DNA from: Clostridia bacterium
Lineage (GTDB): Bacteria; Bacillota; Clostridia; Christensenellales; Borkfalkiaceae
Length of the DNA stretch: 52,799 nt
Assembly: GCA_017623605.1 (NCBI GenBank)
Contig: JAGAOR010000012.1
Span: forward strand, 1-52,799
Reading direction: 5' to 3'
Shown one piece after another: positions 16,177-25,640 of this stretch (position 1 is the first letter of the stretch; each line of letters begins with the position of its first letter). Both the position numbers and the translations under genes were made by a program. The notes under the pieces were generated by a model that saw only the letters and a program-made list of their open reading frames with translations, was not told the DNA's origin and did not search any database.

Positions 16177-17223
16177 TTAATCGTATAAATAAATTTTTTC
16201 CGCGCGCCTCGTCGCCGCGCAAAGCACCTCGTAAGGAATCGTCCCCGCGATTTTCGCCGTTTCGCTTGCGTCCGTTAAAATCAAAAGCTCTTCGCCTCGC
16301 TTATGCTTGCCTTTGCGTATGCACGCGTCCATACATAAGTCGTTTACGCCTTTTTCCCAGCCCACCGCGCCGTTTTCTTTTTTTCTCAAAAAACCGTCGG
16401 CGTAGCCAACGCGCAGAGCGGAGAGAAAATTCGGCCGCTCCGCCTCGCCGAGCTCCTTTCCATAGCCCGCGCCGCCATAGGCGTATCTTCGGCTTTCCAC
16501 AACCGTCGCGGATACCGTCATTCCCTTTTTCAAAGACAACTTCGCTTCCGCGCCGTCGGGAATATACCCGTATAATCCGAGCCCGATCCGTACCATATCG
16601 AACGCGTAAGCCTCGCCCAAAAGCGCGCCCGCGGTTGCGCTCAAATGCCGCGTAAAGCTCGAATAATACCGTTTACACACCCGTTCCGCCCGTAAAAAAC
16701 GTTCCCGTTGCTTTTCCGCGCTTTTTTCGAAAGGATCGTGCAAGTGAGAAAACAAGCCCTCTACCTTTACGAGCGGCGCGTTCTTCAAGAAATGACAAAC
16801 CCTGCCAAGCTCGGAAATTCCCATACCATAACGGTTCATACCCGTATTCACTTTCAAATGTACACGGGCGGGAAGCTCGCATATCTCGCTTGCCCGCGCC
16901 ATAAGCCTTGCCGTCGTCATTCCCGTTACCGTGCAAACGAAGCCGTTTCGCACCGCCTCCACCGCGTCCAAAAGATCAATCGGCGGGCATAGAATGAGAA
17001 TATCCTTTCCGCAAGCACACGTTTTGATTGCTTTTGCCTCGGAAAGTAACGCAACGGCGAAGCAATCAACGATCCCTTGAAGCGTGAGCGCGACCTCTTC
17101 CGCGCCATGCCCGTAAGCGTCCGCTTTCACAACCGCGCACAGCCTTTTTTCCGTCAGCGCCTTAAATGTCCGCGCATTCTCTGCAATACTTTTTAAATGA
17201 ATTTTCGCTTTAATTTTTCGCAC
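16177..17223 (-). CDS. alr: Alanine racemase
   Basis: The 348-residue protein is a fold III PLP enzyme: PLP lysine in VVKADAYGHG at about 33, substrate-side KVNTGMNRYGM near 125, PLP-phosphate region IGLGLYGY near 214, and a C-terminal beta domain containing GYADG and CMDA. It interconverts L- and D-alanine for peptidoglycan. The start is GTG at 17223 with AGGA six bases upstream. It is slightly shorter than most family members, and the CMD segment reads DLCMDACI where VCMDQ is usual. Confidence 0.92.
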   Translation of the reverse strand: MRKIKAKIHLKSIAENARTFKALTEKRLCAVVKADAYGHGAEEVALTLQGIVDCFAVALLSEAKAIKTCACGKDILILCPPIDLLDAVEAVRNGFVCTVTGMTTARLMARASEICELPARVHLKVNTGMNRYGMGISELGRVCHFLKNAPLVKVEGLFSHLHDPFEKSAEKQRERFLRAERVCKRYYSSFTRHLSATAGALLGEAYAFDMVRIGLGLYGYIPDGAEAKLSLKKGMTVSATVVESRRYAYGGAGYGKELGEAERPNFLSALRVGYADGFLRKKENGAVGWEKGVNDLCMDACIRKGKHKRGEELLILTDASETAKIAGTIPYEVLCAATRRAEKIYLYD

Positions 17224-17254
17224 GGTTTATCCTATGCGAAACCCGCGCAAAAGT

Positions 17255-17959
17255 TTACTCGCTGAAAATAATGCGGTGGCAATGATCACATTCGATCCCG
17301 CCCGCAAGCTTACTCTTTGCCGCAATGGGCGGTTCCATACTGCAAAACGGACATCTACCCTGATAGAGCGCGCCCACTACGGGGAAGATTTTTTCCTTAC
17401 GTTTGGTGAGATACCTTGCAAGCGTATCGTTATCCGATTTTTTCACCGCTTCCGCCGCCTTGGAAAGCTCCGCCTCGATCTCCTTGCGCTCGCTCTCTTT
17501 TGCGCCTTTCACCGCCTTATACGCTTCCGCGGCTTCCGCATATTGCTTTTGTGCGGCGATTACTTGCTTTTTAAGTTTTTTATATTCCGCGTCCGTTTCT
17601 TTGATATTTTCCGCCAAAGCGTTCAGCTCCGCTTTAATCTTACGAAGCTGTTCGAAAACCGATTGCGCTTTCTTTTTATAGAACGAAACGTCCGCACCGC
17701 CCGATAAGAGCTCGTCGAGGTTTTCAAAATCGCCGAGCGTCGTTTCCACCTGCTCGTATTTCTTGGTAAGCGCGTCCGCCTCCGATTTCAAGGACGTCGC
17801 TTTTACGTCCAACGAATCGAGCTTTTCAGGCGCGACTTTGAGAAATTTTTGTAATTTTACGTATTTTTTTCTCTCCTCGCTTTCCGCAAGCTCGCTTTCC
17901 AGCTTAAACAGCTTCTTATCAATCTCTTGATACTGTAAAATCGCTTGTAATGTAGACAT
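17255..17959 (-). CDS. Coiled-coil protein with C-terminal C4 zinc ribbon (CdsZ-like)
   Basis: The protein has 234 residues. Residues 1-180 are charged and heptad-like, typical of a long antiparallel coiled coil. Residues 195-234 hold a zinc ribbon with CPFC and CDHC pairs (CPFCSMEPP, GIECDHCHR). This architecture is the DUF164/zinc-ribbon family found next to nif3 in many bacteria. It lies 15 bases from nif3 and has GGAGG before its ATG. Its molecular role is not established from sequence. Confidence 0.88.
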   Translation of the reverse strand: MSTLQAILQYQEIDKKLFKLESELAESEERKKYVKLQKFLKVAPEKLDSLDVKATSLKSEADALTKKYEQVETTLGDFENLDELLSGGADVSFYKKKAQSVFEQLRKIKAELNALAENIKETDAEYKKLKKQVIAAQKQYAEAAEAYKAVKGAKESERKEIEAELSKAAEAVKKSDNDTLARYLTKRKEKIFPVVGALYQGRCPFCSMEPPIAAKSKLAGGIECDHCHRIIFSE

Positions 17960-17974
17960 ATATAACTCCTCCCG

Positions 17975-18787
17975 TCAAAGCAAAATTTCGTCCGTGTAAT
18001 AATCGCACGGAATCGAGATACCTTGGCGGATTTTTTGATAATATTTTTCAAATCCGTAATTTTCCGAAGCGTAATGCGTGAGTCCGATCACCGTCAGACG
18101 TTTTTCAAGGGCAAGCGTGATCACGTGGTGCTTGAAATCGGAAGAAACGATCGCGTCCGCGCCCGATTGCACCGCAAATTGCACCGCTTCTTCGTCCGCG
18201 CCACCGCCGCAAAAGCTCGCCACGCGCCCAATCTCTTTTCTTTCTTTATAAACGGCGACGCGCTCTGTTTTGAAAGTCTTTTTCATATTCTCTACGAGTC
18301 TATCTATCGGCGTTCTTTCCACGTCGTACGCTCTGCCGTAACCTCCGCAGGAAAGCGTGTGCATCATTTGCAAATTCTGCGGTGAACGCGTACCTGCCCC
18401 CGCCGAAAGACAAATCCCGTTTGCAAGGCTTTCGTCGATACCACCCGTTGCCGCGTCCAAATTCAAGTGCATAGAAATCACCGAAATCCCGTTCCTTAAA
18501 GCCGCGATCAGTTTTTGATCGGTCGGTTCGAAATCACTCACCCGCATATCCCCGATTTTCCCGTAAATTGCGGGGTGGTGCGTAACGATCAAATTCGCTT
18601 TTCTTTCGATTGCCTTTTCAATCGCGCCAAAGGAGAAATCGAGAGAAAACACCGCGCCCGTGATCTCTTCGCCCGTATCAATCAATACGCCGCTATTATC
18701 GTACGCGCCGTACTTTTCGCAATATTCGTCGCTGAGCGTCTTGGGCGCGAATCCGTTTGCAATTTCGTAAATTTCAAAAAGCTTCAC
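17975..18787 (-). CDS. Nif3-like dinuclear metal centre protein
   Basis: The 270-residue protein shows the Nif3/DUF34 landmarks: NSGVLIDTG near 33, TGAVFSLD, the metal-site THHPAIY near 70, SMHLNLDAATGGID near 105, and the C-terminal metal residues in ITLALEKRLTVIGLTHYASE. The family has been linked to GTP cyclohydrolase I-like folds, but its reaction is not settled. It overlaps trmK by 14 bases; trmK-nif3 adjacency is typical of Firmicutes. Confidence 0.92.
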   Translation of the reverse strand: MKLFEIYEIANGFAPKTLSDEYCEKYGAYDNSGVLIDTGEEITGAVFSLDFSFGAIEKAIERKANLIVTHHPAIYGKIGDMRVSDFEPTDQKLIAALRNGISVISMHLNLDAATGGIDESLANGICLSAGAGTRSPQNLQMMHTLSCGGYGRAYDVERTPIDRLVENMKKTFKTERVAVYKERKEIGRVASFCGGGADEEAVQFAVQSGADAIVSSDFKHHVITLALEKRLTVIGLTHYASENYGFEKYYQKIRQGISIPCDYYTDEILL

Positions 18788-19457
18788 CGTTTAGCACTTC
18801 CTGTAATTTCGTTTTCCGTTTTTCCAATTCCTCGCGGCTCTGCGCTTGCAGCGTAGGCACGGTTAGATATTTCTCCGTAGCTTTGAGCAGCTTCGCCGTC
18901 CGCTTTAAAAACGCTTCGGGGCGCTGCTTTAAATTTTCCCTGCCAAATTCGTATTCAAGCGCGCTATACGCTTTCGTTTTATGCTTTTCGTCCACTCTGC
19001 CACCGACGAGCACGTCGTAAAATTTGCCGTCCTCAAACGTGAAATCACGCTCGATATACCCGCCGTTTTCAAGAATATAGTTTCGAAGCATAGGCGCGTC
19101 GTGCATAGGCTGAAACACAAACCGTTTGGGCATAAAACCGTATTTTTGATCGGATAAAATCGCAACGATCTCGCCGCCGCCCATACCCGCAATCAGTACT
19201 TCGTCCGTAACCTTGGGAACGCCCAAGAACCCGCCGCCGAGCACCGCCGTAGCGATTCCTGCCTCCACGTAAGCCGCGAGCAAATTTTCCGCTTTTTTTA
19301 AGCTTCCTTTGCTTATATCCGAAAAGATCGCGCGCTCGCAAAATCCGTTTTTCAGCATATATTCCGTGCAATACCCGTGATCGCAACCTACGTCCGCAAA
19401 CAAGGAAGCGGGCGCGAGCAACGAGCAAAGCGTATCAATCCGTTTTCCGTAGCCCAT
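18774..19457 (-). CDS. trmK: tRNA (adenine(22)-N1)-methyltransferase TrmK
   Basis: The protein has 227 residues. The SAM-binding motif I is ADVGCDHGY at about 22-30. The family hallmark IAGMGGGEI is near 90. The C-terminal coiled coil is rich in Lys and Glu. TrmK methylates A22 in tRNA. The start shares one base with the rpoD stop codon (TAATG), and the end overlaps nif3. Confidence 0.94.
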   Translation of the reverse strand: MGYGKRIDTLCSLLAPASLFADVGCDHGYCTEYMLKNGFCERAIFSDISKGSLKKAENLLAAYVEAGIATAVLGGGFLGVPKVTDEVLIAGMGGGEIVAILSDQKYGFMPKRFVFQPMHDAPMLRNYILENGGYIERDFTFEDGKFYDVLVGGRVDEKHKTKAYSALEYEFGRENLKQRPEAFLKRTAKLLKATEKYLTVPTLQAQSREELEKRKTKLQEVLNGEAF

Positions 19458-20512
19458 TATTCAAGAAAATCTTTGAGCTTTTTACTGCGCGAGGGGTGGC
19501 GGAGCTTACGGAGCGCTTTCGCTTCAATCTGGCGGATACGCTCACGCGTTACGTTAAATTCCCTACCAACCTCTTCGAGCGTTCTAGGCTTGCCGTCGTC
19601 GATACCATAGCGAAGGCGCAACACCTTTTCCTCACGCGGGGTAAGCGTGTCAAGGACGCCTAACAGCTGTTCTTTGAGCATAGAAAAGGCAACCGATTCG
19701 CTAGGCGTCGTCGTTTTTTCGTCCTCGATAAAATCGCCGAGATGACTATCCTCCTCCTCGCCGATCGGCGTTTCCAAGGAAACGGGATCTTGCGCGATTT
19801 TTTGAATCTCCACGACGCGTTCCTCGCTCACGCCCATTTTTTCCGCAATTTCCGAAGGCGTAGGCTCTCTGCCGAGCTCTTGCAAAAGCAGTCTTTGCAC
19901 GCGCGTGAGTTTGTTGATCGTTTCCACCATATGCACGGGAATACGAATCGTTCTCGCCTGATCGGCGATTGCGCGCGTGATAGATTGACGAATCCACCAC
20001 GTGGCGTAAGTGGAAAACTTAAAGCCTTTTTGGTAATCGAATTTTTCGACGGCTTTCATAAGCCCCAAATTCCCCTCTTGAATGAGATCGAGGAAAAGCA
20101 TACCACGCCCCACGTACCGCTTGGCAATGGAAACGACGAGCCTTAAATTGGCTTCGGACAGCCGCTTTTTCGCCGCCTCGTCCTCCTCCTGCATACGCCG
20201 CGCGAGATCAACCTCTTCGTCTGCCGACAAAAGCGGCACTCTACCGATGTCTTTGAGATACATCTTTACAGGATCGTCCAAACCGATGTCGGCAAGTGCC
20301 TGTTCAAACAGCTCGCGATCGCGTTGATCCTCGTCTACGATCTGAATCCCCGCTTCCGCGAGGTATTTATACACGTAGTCGATTTGGTTAGGGTTCGTAT
20401 CGTATTTCTCCATAACGTCGCAAAGCGCGTTGGTGGAAATGCTCCCCTTTTTCCCGTAGCTTGTAACGATTCCCTCTAAAATTTCGTTGAGTTTTTGTTC
20501 GGATATATTCAC
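19457..20512 (-). CDS. rpoD: RNA polymerase primary sigma factor SigA/RpoD
   Basis: The protein has 351 residues. It has a short region 1.1-like N-terminus, region 1.2 ([17 protein letters not shown]), regions 2.1-2.4 ([40 protein letters not shown]), region 3 and region 4.2 with the helix-turn-helix [20 protein letters not shown]. It directs housekeeping transcription from promoters like those found throughout this window. dgt-dnaG-rpoD is the macromolecular-synthesis operon. A small inverted repeat (AACGG/CCGTT, 20537-20550) lies in the 43-base gap after dnaG, but it has no clear T-run. Confidence 0.98.
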   Translation of the reverse strand: MNISEQKLNEILEGIVTSYGKKGSISTNALCDVMEKYDTNPNQIDYVYKYLAEAGIQIVDEDQRDRELFEQALADIGLDDPVKMYLKDIGRVPLLSADEEVDLARRMQEEDEAAKKRLSEANLRLVVSIAKRYVGRGMLFLDLIQEGNLGLMKAVEKFDYQKGFKFSTYATWWIRQSITRAIADQARTIRIPVHMVETINKLTRVQRLLLQELGREPTPSEIAEKMGVSEERVVEIQKIAQDPVSLETPIGEEEDSHLGDFIEDEKTTTPSESVAFSMLKEQLLGVLDTLTPREEKVLRLRYGIDDGKPRTLEEVGREFNVTRERIRQIEAKALRKLRHPSRSKKLKDFLE

Positions 20513-20555
20513 CCTTTTTATCCTCCGTTTATAAAGAACGGTTACCCGTTTCCTT

Positions 20556-22370
20556 TCACTTTTTTAATTGATTTACGCAGCGTACGCAATCCATAATTTT
20601 GCGTTGCAGTGCTTTCCGTTTTTCCACGTCCGTTTCTGCTTTAAATTCCTCGCCAAGCTCCGCAAGCTCCCGCTCCAACGCCTCTTTTTGCAGAGTTTTC
20701 ACGCTATCGCGGAAAAACCGCTCTGCCGTTTCTCCCGTCAGCTTATCTTCGAAATTGAGATCGAAGATCGCGCCGAGCTCGGAATCGTCCACGTCCAAAA
20801 TTTCAAACAGCTCGCTCGCCCGCATACGCTCATCTGCCTTTTCCCGTTCCAAGATAAACGCCGCAATTTCCTTATGCGAGGAATCGGATAAGGACAATTC
20901 ACGCACGTCGTAATCCTTGGCATACGGCGCGGCGAATAGCTTTGCCGCCAAAATAAAACGCACCGCTTTCACCCGTTTATCCGTGCCCGAAGCCGTTTCC
21001 GAGATCCGCGTTTGTTCTTGTAATTGCGGTTCGCTTAATTCCGCCTCCGACGGCTCTTTCTTCACGTTTTGTAAATCGCGTTCAAGCGCGTGATAGGTAA
21101 TCCCCGTTTGATCGCGCAATTTTTTCAATAGTTCCTCTTTCACGCTCTCGCTTTCCGCTTCCGACACCACCCTCAAAGCTTCCGCCACGAATTTACGCTT
21201 TTCTTCCGAACGCGAAAGATCGTATTTCCTCTCCACCGCGTGAATTTTATAATCAATAAGTGGCATTGCCGCGTCTAGGCATTTCTGATACGCCGTCGCG
21301 CCTTGCTTGGCTACGTCGTCGGGATCTAATCCCTCGGGCATAGGCACGACGCGCACGTTTAGCTTTTCGTCTTTGAGAATTTCCAAGCCGCGAAGATCAG
21401 CTTTCTGCCCTGCAAAATCCCCGTCGTAGCTGATTAAAATATTATCCGAATACCTTTTTACGAGCCGAGCCTGTTCCTTCGTGAGCGAAGTGCCCATAGA
21501 AGCCACCACGTTTTCAAAGCCCGCTTGATAGAGGGATACGGTGTCCATATACCCCTCGACGATAATGACGTCCTTGATCGGTTGCTTGCGTTTGAGCTTT
21601 TTCAAAAGGTTAATATTATAAAGCGTTTTGCTTTTATTGAAAAGTAGCGTTTCCTTGGTATTTTTATATTTTGCAAAATCGGATTTTTCCAAAAGTCTGC
21701 CACCGAACGCAACTACCTCGTCGAACGCGTTAATGATCGGGAAAATAAGTCTACCCGCTTGCGAATCGACGAGCTTACCCGACTTCGATTCCGAAAGCGC
21801 ACCCGAATCAATCAAATTTTGCCTCGAATAGCCTTTCCCTGATAAATAATCGGGCAGGGAAAAGAAATCAAGCGACGCGCCAAGACCGAATTTCTTCACG
21901 GTCGTGGGCGACATTTTACGGTTATGGATATATTGCAAATGCGCTTCCGCGCGTTTATCCCCGCCGTAGAGATTGGATAGATAAAACCTTGCGCTATCAA
22001 GCATAATCGCCGCCATTTCGTCCCGTTTCTTTTTAAGCTCGACTGCTTTTTCGGTGTCGAAATTGCTTTCGGGTACTTGCATTTTCGCGCGCGCCGCTAA
22101 AATACGCACCGCACCCATAAAATCGGTAGATTCAATCTCTTGCACGAATTTAACGACGTCGCCAGAAACGCCACAACCAAAACAATGATAAAACTGTTCC
22201 GCTTGATTGACGGCGAACGACGGTGTTCTTTCGTGATGAAAGGGACAGCACGCCCAATGCGTGTTGCCTTTTTTATCAAGAGCCACGTAGCCGCTGATCA
22301 CGTCTACGATCTCGTTTTTTTGTTTGAGTTCCTGCATAAAGCGGAAATCAAAACCTCTGCTCGCGCTCAC
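20556..22370 (-). CDS. dnaG: DNA primase
   Basis: The protein has 604 residues. The N-terminal zinc finger is [13 protein letters not shown] and YHCFGCG at about 40-65. The TOPRIM core holds VIIVEGYMD near 270 and [10 protein letters not shown] near 315. The C-terminal helicase-binding part is less conserved. It synthesises RNA primers for replication. The start is GTG at 22370, overlapping the dgt stop (GTGA). The sequence leading into the zinc finger ([19 protein letters not shown]) supports this start. Confidence 0.97.
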   Translation of the reverse strand: MSASRGFDFRFMQELKQKNEIVDVISGYVALDKKGNTHWACCPFHHERTPSFAVNQAEQFYHCFGCGVSGDVVKFVQEIESTDFMGAVRILAARAKMQVPESNFDTEKAVELKKKRDEMAAIMLDSARFYLSNLYGGDKRAEAHLQYIHNRKMSPTTVKKFGLGASLDFFSLPDYLSGKGYSRQNLIDSGALSESKSGKLVDSQAGRLIFPIINAFDEVVAFGGRLLEKSDFAKYKNTKETLLFNKSKTLYNINLLKKLKRKQPIKDVIIVEGYMDTVSLYQAGFENVVASMGTSLTKEQARLVKRYSDNILISYDGDFAGQKADLRGLEILKDEKLNVRVVPMPEGLDPDDVAKQGATAYQKCLDAAMPLIDYKIHAVERKYDLSRSEEKRKFVAEALRVVSEAESESVKEELLKKLRDQTGITYHALERDLQNVKKEPSEAELSEPQLQEQTRISETASGTDKRVKAVRFILAAKLFAAPYAKDYDVRELSLSDSSHKEIAAFILEREKADERMRASELFEILDVDDSELGAIFDLNFEDKLTGETAERFFRDSVKTLQKEALERELAELGEEFKAETDVEKRKALQRKIMDCVRCVNQLKK

Positions 22371-23404
22371 GAATCGACGTCTCCTATGGAAAAGGTGGCG
22401 GGAATAAATAAGCTTTCAAACACGCCGATTGCATATCGGTCGGTCATTCCCGATAAATAATCGCAAACAACTCGCTCTTTGCCATCGCGCTCTAAAAGGC
22501 GCAAATAGCGCAAAGGAAGCTTGTCTACGTTTTTGGTAAAATAATTGAACATTTGCGTAAGCATACGCTCCGAACGATCTTGTATCGACTTATTGGCGAG
22601 CTCGTACACCCGTTCAAACATAAAACTGCGCAATTCGTTCGTTGCCGCCATAACTTCCTCGGACATACGAACGGAATTTTGTCCGTACGAGGTTTGGTAA
22701 ATATCGGCAATCGCTTTATTGATACGCGTCTTCGTCTTATCTCCAAGCACGGCAACAGCGCGCTTTGGCAAATCGTTTTCTTTTAAAATCCCCGCACGGA
22801 TCGCGTCCTCTATGTCGTGATTGATATACGCGATACGATCGGCAAGCGACACCGCTTGTCCTTCGAGTGTGGCGGGATTTCCCGAGCTTTTATGCTGTAA
22901 AATTCCGTCGCGTACTTCAAGCGTGAGATTTAAACCCCGACCGTCCTTTTCAATACAATCGACGACGCGAAGCGATTGTTCGTTGTGGAAAAAGCCTTTT
23001 TCCGAAAGCCCCGCAAGCACTCTTTCGCCCACGTGCCCAAACGGAGTATGTCCGAGATCGTGCCCAAGCGCGATCGCCTCGGTAAGATCCTCGTTGAGAT
23101 CAAGCGTGCGGGCGATTGATCGGGCAATCTGCGACACGTCGAGCGTGTGTGTGAGCCGCGTAATGTAGTGATCACCCTCCGGCGCGAAAAATACCTGCGT
23201 TTTATTTTTTAAACGTTTGAAGGAATTACTATAAATGATACGGTCGCGATCGCGCTGAAAATCGGTGCGGAAATCGCAACGTTTCTCTTCGCGAACCCGC
23301 CCTTTCGTTTCCGCGGACTTTTGCGCAAACGGTGAGAAAAACGCCTCTTCGCGCGCACAAACGCGCTCGCGCACGCAGGAAAATTGCTCTTGCTTCACGT
23401 TCAT
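22367..23404 (-). CDS. dgt: Deoxyguanosinetriphosphate triphosphohydrolase-like protein
   Basis: The 345-residue HD-domain protein carries RDRDRIIYSNSFKRLKNKTQ near 47, the first metal His in THTLDVSQ, and the HD pair in ALGHDLGHTPFGH near 113. The family hydrolyses dNTPs to deoxynucleosides and triphosphate. It heads dgt-dnaG-rpoD-trmK-nif3, as is common in Clostridia. The ATG has AAGGAGG eight bases upstream. An 8-bp inverted repeat with a 6-base gap (23427-23448) lies just before the ribosome binding site. Confidence 0.93.
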   Translation of the reverse strand: MNVKQEQFSCVRERVCAREEAFFSPFAQKSAETKGRVREEKRCDFRTDFQRDRDRIIYSNSFKRLKNKTQVFFAPEGDHYITRLTHTLDVSQIARSIARTLDLNEDLTEAIALGHDLGHTPFGHVGERVLAGLSEKGFFHNEQSLRVVDCIEKDGRGLNLTLEVRDGILQHKSSGNPATLEGQAVSLADRIAYINHDIEDAIRAGILKENDLPKRAVAVLGDKTKTRINKAIADIYQTSYGQNSVRMSEEVMAATNELRSFMFERVYELANKSIQDRSERMLTQMFNYFTKNVDKLPLRYLRLLERDGKERVVCDYLSGMTDRYAIGVFESLFIPATFSIGDVDS

Positions 23405-23426
23405 ATTTTTCCCTCCTTAAAGTATT

Positions 23427-23448
23427 ATTCGACACAACCTTGTCGAAT
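23427..23448 (-). promoter_or_regulatory. Operator-like inverted repeat upstream of dgt
   Basis: ATTCGACA and TGTCGAAT are perfect inverted arms separated by six bases. The repeat lies between the upstream terminator (23491-23521) and the dgt ribosome binding site, where the operon promoter should be. A convincing -35/-10 pair was not found. It does not match the Firmicutes LexA box. Function unknown. Confidence 0.5.
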
Positions 23449-23490
23449 TCCTCTTTTTTAAAGAAAATTTTTTATTTTTTCCGATTTAAA

Positions 23491-23521
23491 GAAAAATTAC
23501 GCGCCGCAAAAACGCGGCGCG
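23491..23521 (-). terminator. Rho-independent terminator after the acyltransferase gene
   Basis: On the minus strand an 8-bp GC stem (CGCGCCGC with GCGGCGCG, loop GTTTTT) is followed by TAATTTTTC. It starts six bases after the acyltransferase stop codon. Confidence 0.85.
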
Positions 23522-23526
23522 CGGTG

Positions 23527-24378
23527 TTATTCGGTTTTTTCCGTGTTATATACGAGCGGCTCACCGTATACTTCTTCGTATTTCGCCCTGCAAAGCGCAA
23601 ACGCTTCCTCTTTCATTTTCTCCGCGGCCGCCTTGTCCCCAAGCGTTAAATCGGGATACACGGGCGTTAAAATATGCAAAGTATGACGTTGCACGGGATA
23701 GCCGTGTTCGTCGAGCCTTTCAAGGTCGTCTTGCATTGTGATAAACGTAGGCAAAACGGGCACGCCCGCACGATATGCGAGTTTGAACGCGCCCACCTTA
23801 AACGGGCGGGGTTTTCGATAATTCCACCACATTTCTTGCTCTGGATAAACGAGCACGCTTTCTCCGCGCTTTAAGAGCGTGTTCACCGCCGAAGTGAAGT
23901 TGATCATCGTACGGCGGTTGCGCGATAGCGGCAACGTGTTACAATGCCGCATAAAAAGACCGTACATTCCCTTGAAATTCGTATAATTCCCCTCGCGGAT
24001 CACTTTATACAGATATTTTCTCGGAAGATATTTACGTATACCGTGAAACACAATATAATTATCACACGGCGAAAAATGGTTACAGGTGATCACCGCGCCT
24101 TTTTCAAGTGCGGTAAGGTATTCTTTGCCCGTAACGTCGTCGATTACGAGAACGTCCTTTTTGATAAGCCCTAAAAAATACCGATCTGCAATCGCGTTTG
24201 CGAGCCGCCTTTTACATTTACTTGATAATTTTTTACAAAGATAATCGACTTTTTCAGGCGGCAATTCTTTTGCCTCGGGATCGAGCTCTACGGGCTCGTC
24301 GAACCGTCCCGCTTTTTCATATTCCGAAATTCGCCTTATCACCGCCAAGCGATCGGGAGAAATCTGTGATAAATCCAT
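23527..24378 (-). CDS. 1-acyl-sn-glycerol-3-phosphate acyltransferase (PlsC family)
   Basis: The 283-residue protein has acyltransferase block I NHFSPCDN (HX4D) near 98, the block III-like YPEQEMWWN near 178, and block IV-like PVLPTFI near 208. It is expected to transfer an acyl group in phospholipid or related lipid synthesis at the membrane; the exact acceptor is not certain. The ATG at 24378 lies inside the recurring 10-mer GGCAGGTATG, with AAGGGG nine bases upstream. It overlaps the GT8 gene by 62 bases, which is unusually long. The pair may act in glycolipid or cell-surface synthesis. Confidence 0.88.
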   Translation of the reverse strand: MDLSQISPDRLAVIRRISEYEKAGRFDEPVELDPEAKELPPEKVDYLCKKLSSKCKRRLANAIADRYFLGLIKKDVLVIDDVTGKEYLTALEKGAVITCNHFSPCDNYIVFHGIRKYLPRKYLYKVIREGNYTNFKGMYGLFMRHCNTLPLSRNRRTMINFTSAVNTLLKRGESVLVYPEQEMWWNYRKPRPFKVGAFKLAYRAGVPVLPTFITMQDDLERLDEHGYPVQRHTLHILTPVYPDLTLGDKAAAEKMKEEAFALCRAKYEEVYGEPLVYNTEKTE

Positions 24379-25342
24379 ACCTGCCTACCCCTTTTTTATT
24401 GTTTTGCCCGTTTCGTTGCACCGTAGCAAGATAATTATGCTCGCTATCCGCCTCCGCCTGCGCAAGCGCAATAAGCCGTTCTCCGCCTACGCGATCGCGT
24501 TCTGCCATTTCAGGCGTAAACGCCGACTTTTTCTTTTCGATCGTTTCCAAAAACGGCGTTTGCTTCGCGTATTCCCAGAAATATTCTTCATACAAAACGT
24601 CATCGTAATGCCAAGGCTTTAAGGAAAGATTATAATGCACGAGCTTGGGCTTTATCCTCTTTCCTCCGATCGGCATTGCGTTCCACGCCTTGGAATAATA
24701 ATGCACCTTATTTTTGCAAATTAAATTTAAACAATCTTGGTCGGGCGCGACGATAAACGCGTAGCTACTTAAAACACTAAAAAACGCTTGAAAGAAATTC
24801 ATTTCACGCAATTTTTTTAAATTGAGCGTGATCACGCCCGAATTAAAATATTTTTCCGCGCTGATACCGAGCGCGTTTTTCGTGTATTCACGGAACGCCA
24901 CCACGTCCGCCACCGCCTGGTCGGCAACCGCGCCGATCAAATTTTCTTTTATATCTATATCGTAAAGCTGGGCAATATCCGCGCAAAGCACCGTGTCGCA
25001 ATCGAGATAAATTGCTTTATCGTATTGCGGGAACAAATCGGGAATGAACAGACGATAAAAGATCGCGGGCGTGTAATAATCGCGACAGTGTAAAACGTTT
25101 ATAATTTCTTCAATGCGCTCGCTTACGTCGTGAAAGCTTACGCGGATATTCTCCGTTTGCATTTCTTTTATTTTTTTTGCGTTTTCGTGAAGCTTACCAG
25201 AAGTGAGCACGTGGATACGATAGATACGTTCTTTGCTCGCATTCGCTTTTAAAGACGCAAGCGCAACCCCTAAAAAGGGAAGATAGTTTTCGTCCGCCGC
25301 GTAAAACACGGGCACGACGTTTTCTGCTTCTTTCTTTATCAT
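24317..25342 (-). CDS. Glycosyltransferase family 8 protein
   Basis: The protein has 341 residues. The GT8 signatures are VPVFYAADENYLPFLGVAL at the start, the DXD metal site in AIYLDCDTVL near 112, the FNSGVITLNL motif near 168, DQDCLN near 205 and LVHYN near 240. Such enzymes transfer hexoses to lipopolysaccharide-like, glycogenin-like or cell-surface acceptors. The last 20 residues are read in another frame of the acyltransferase gene (62-base overlap), so the C-terminus may have been extended by loss of an earlier stop. The promoter region contains an 18-bp perfect palindrome. Confidence 0.9.
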   Translation of the reverse strand: MIKKEAENVVPVFYAADENYLPFLGVALASLKANASKERIYRIHVLTSGKLHENAKKIKEMQTENIRVSFHDVSERIEEIINVLHCRDYYTPAIFYRLFIPDLFPQYDKAIYLDCDTVLCADIAQLYDIDIKENLIGAVADQAVADVVAFREYTKNALGISAEKYFNSGVITLNLKKLREMNFFQAFFSVLSSYAFIVAPDQDCLNLICKNKVHYYSKAWNAMPIGGKRIKPKLVHYNLSLKPWHYDDVLYEEYFWEYAKQTPFLETIEKKKSAFTPEMAERDRVGGERLIALAQAEADSEHNYLATVQRNGQNNKKGVGRYGFITDFSRSLGGDKANFGI

Positions 25343-25363
25343 ATTTCTCTCTCCTTTAATACT

Positions 25364-25381
25364 ATGCTATACGTATAGCAT
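25364..25381 (-). promoter_or_regulatory. 18-bp perfect palindrome (candidate operator) before the GT8 gene
   Basis: ATGCTATACGTATAGCAT is identical on both strands. It lies between the -10 region and the ribosome binding site, the classic place for repressor binding. A partial half-site (CTATGC) recurs just upstream at 25393-25399. Confidence 0.6.
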
Positions 25382-25384
25382 TAT

Positions 25385-25413
25385 ATAATACGCAGCATAG
25401 AGTCTTTAAGCAA
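25385..25413 (-). promoter_or_regulatory. Probable promoter of GT8-acyltransferase
   Basis: TTGCTT (25408-25413), 17-base spacer and TATTAT (25385-25390). A perfect TATAAT also lies at 25380-25385 but with a poorer -35. Either way transcription starts within or beside the palindrome. Confidence 0.5.
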
Positions 25414-25580
25414 AAATTGGTCTTAAAAATAAATCTTTCCAACTCTCCAACGCTATTTTGTCTACGCTATTGCCCATTCTATACTTATTTTAGAAAAAAC
25501 GCAAGCTTTTAATGCGCCTTTTTCCTCTACTTCCCTTTTGTCGTTCTCTACCAAGCAAAACCGACACTCTACCGCACGAA

Positions 25581-25611
25581 AAAGGAACTCTACTGTGAGT
25601 AGAGTTCCTTT
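25581..25611 (-). terminator. Strong bidirectional terminator after dtd
   Basis: A 13-bp perfect stem (25581-25593 with 25599-25611, 5-base loop) ends in a T-run on the minus strand and in TTTATTTT on the plus strand. It begins about 30 bases after the dtd stop codon. The rest of the gap to the GT8 promoter (25414-25575) shows nothing beyond repeated CTCTAC hexamers. Confidence 0.85.
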
Positions 25612-25640
25612 ATTTTCCTGATCTTTAAGCGTTTATTCCC

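Noticed and set aside
23427-23448. SOS (LexA) box before dgt
   Set aside because: The arms ATTCGACA/TGTCGAAT with a six-base gap do not match the Firmicutes LexA consensus GAAC-N4-GTTC.
25520-25600. Repeated CTCTAC hexamers before the dtd terminator
   Set aside because: Irregular spacing and partly explained by the terminator arms; no array structure as in CRISPR.
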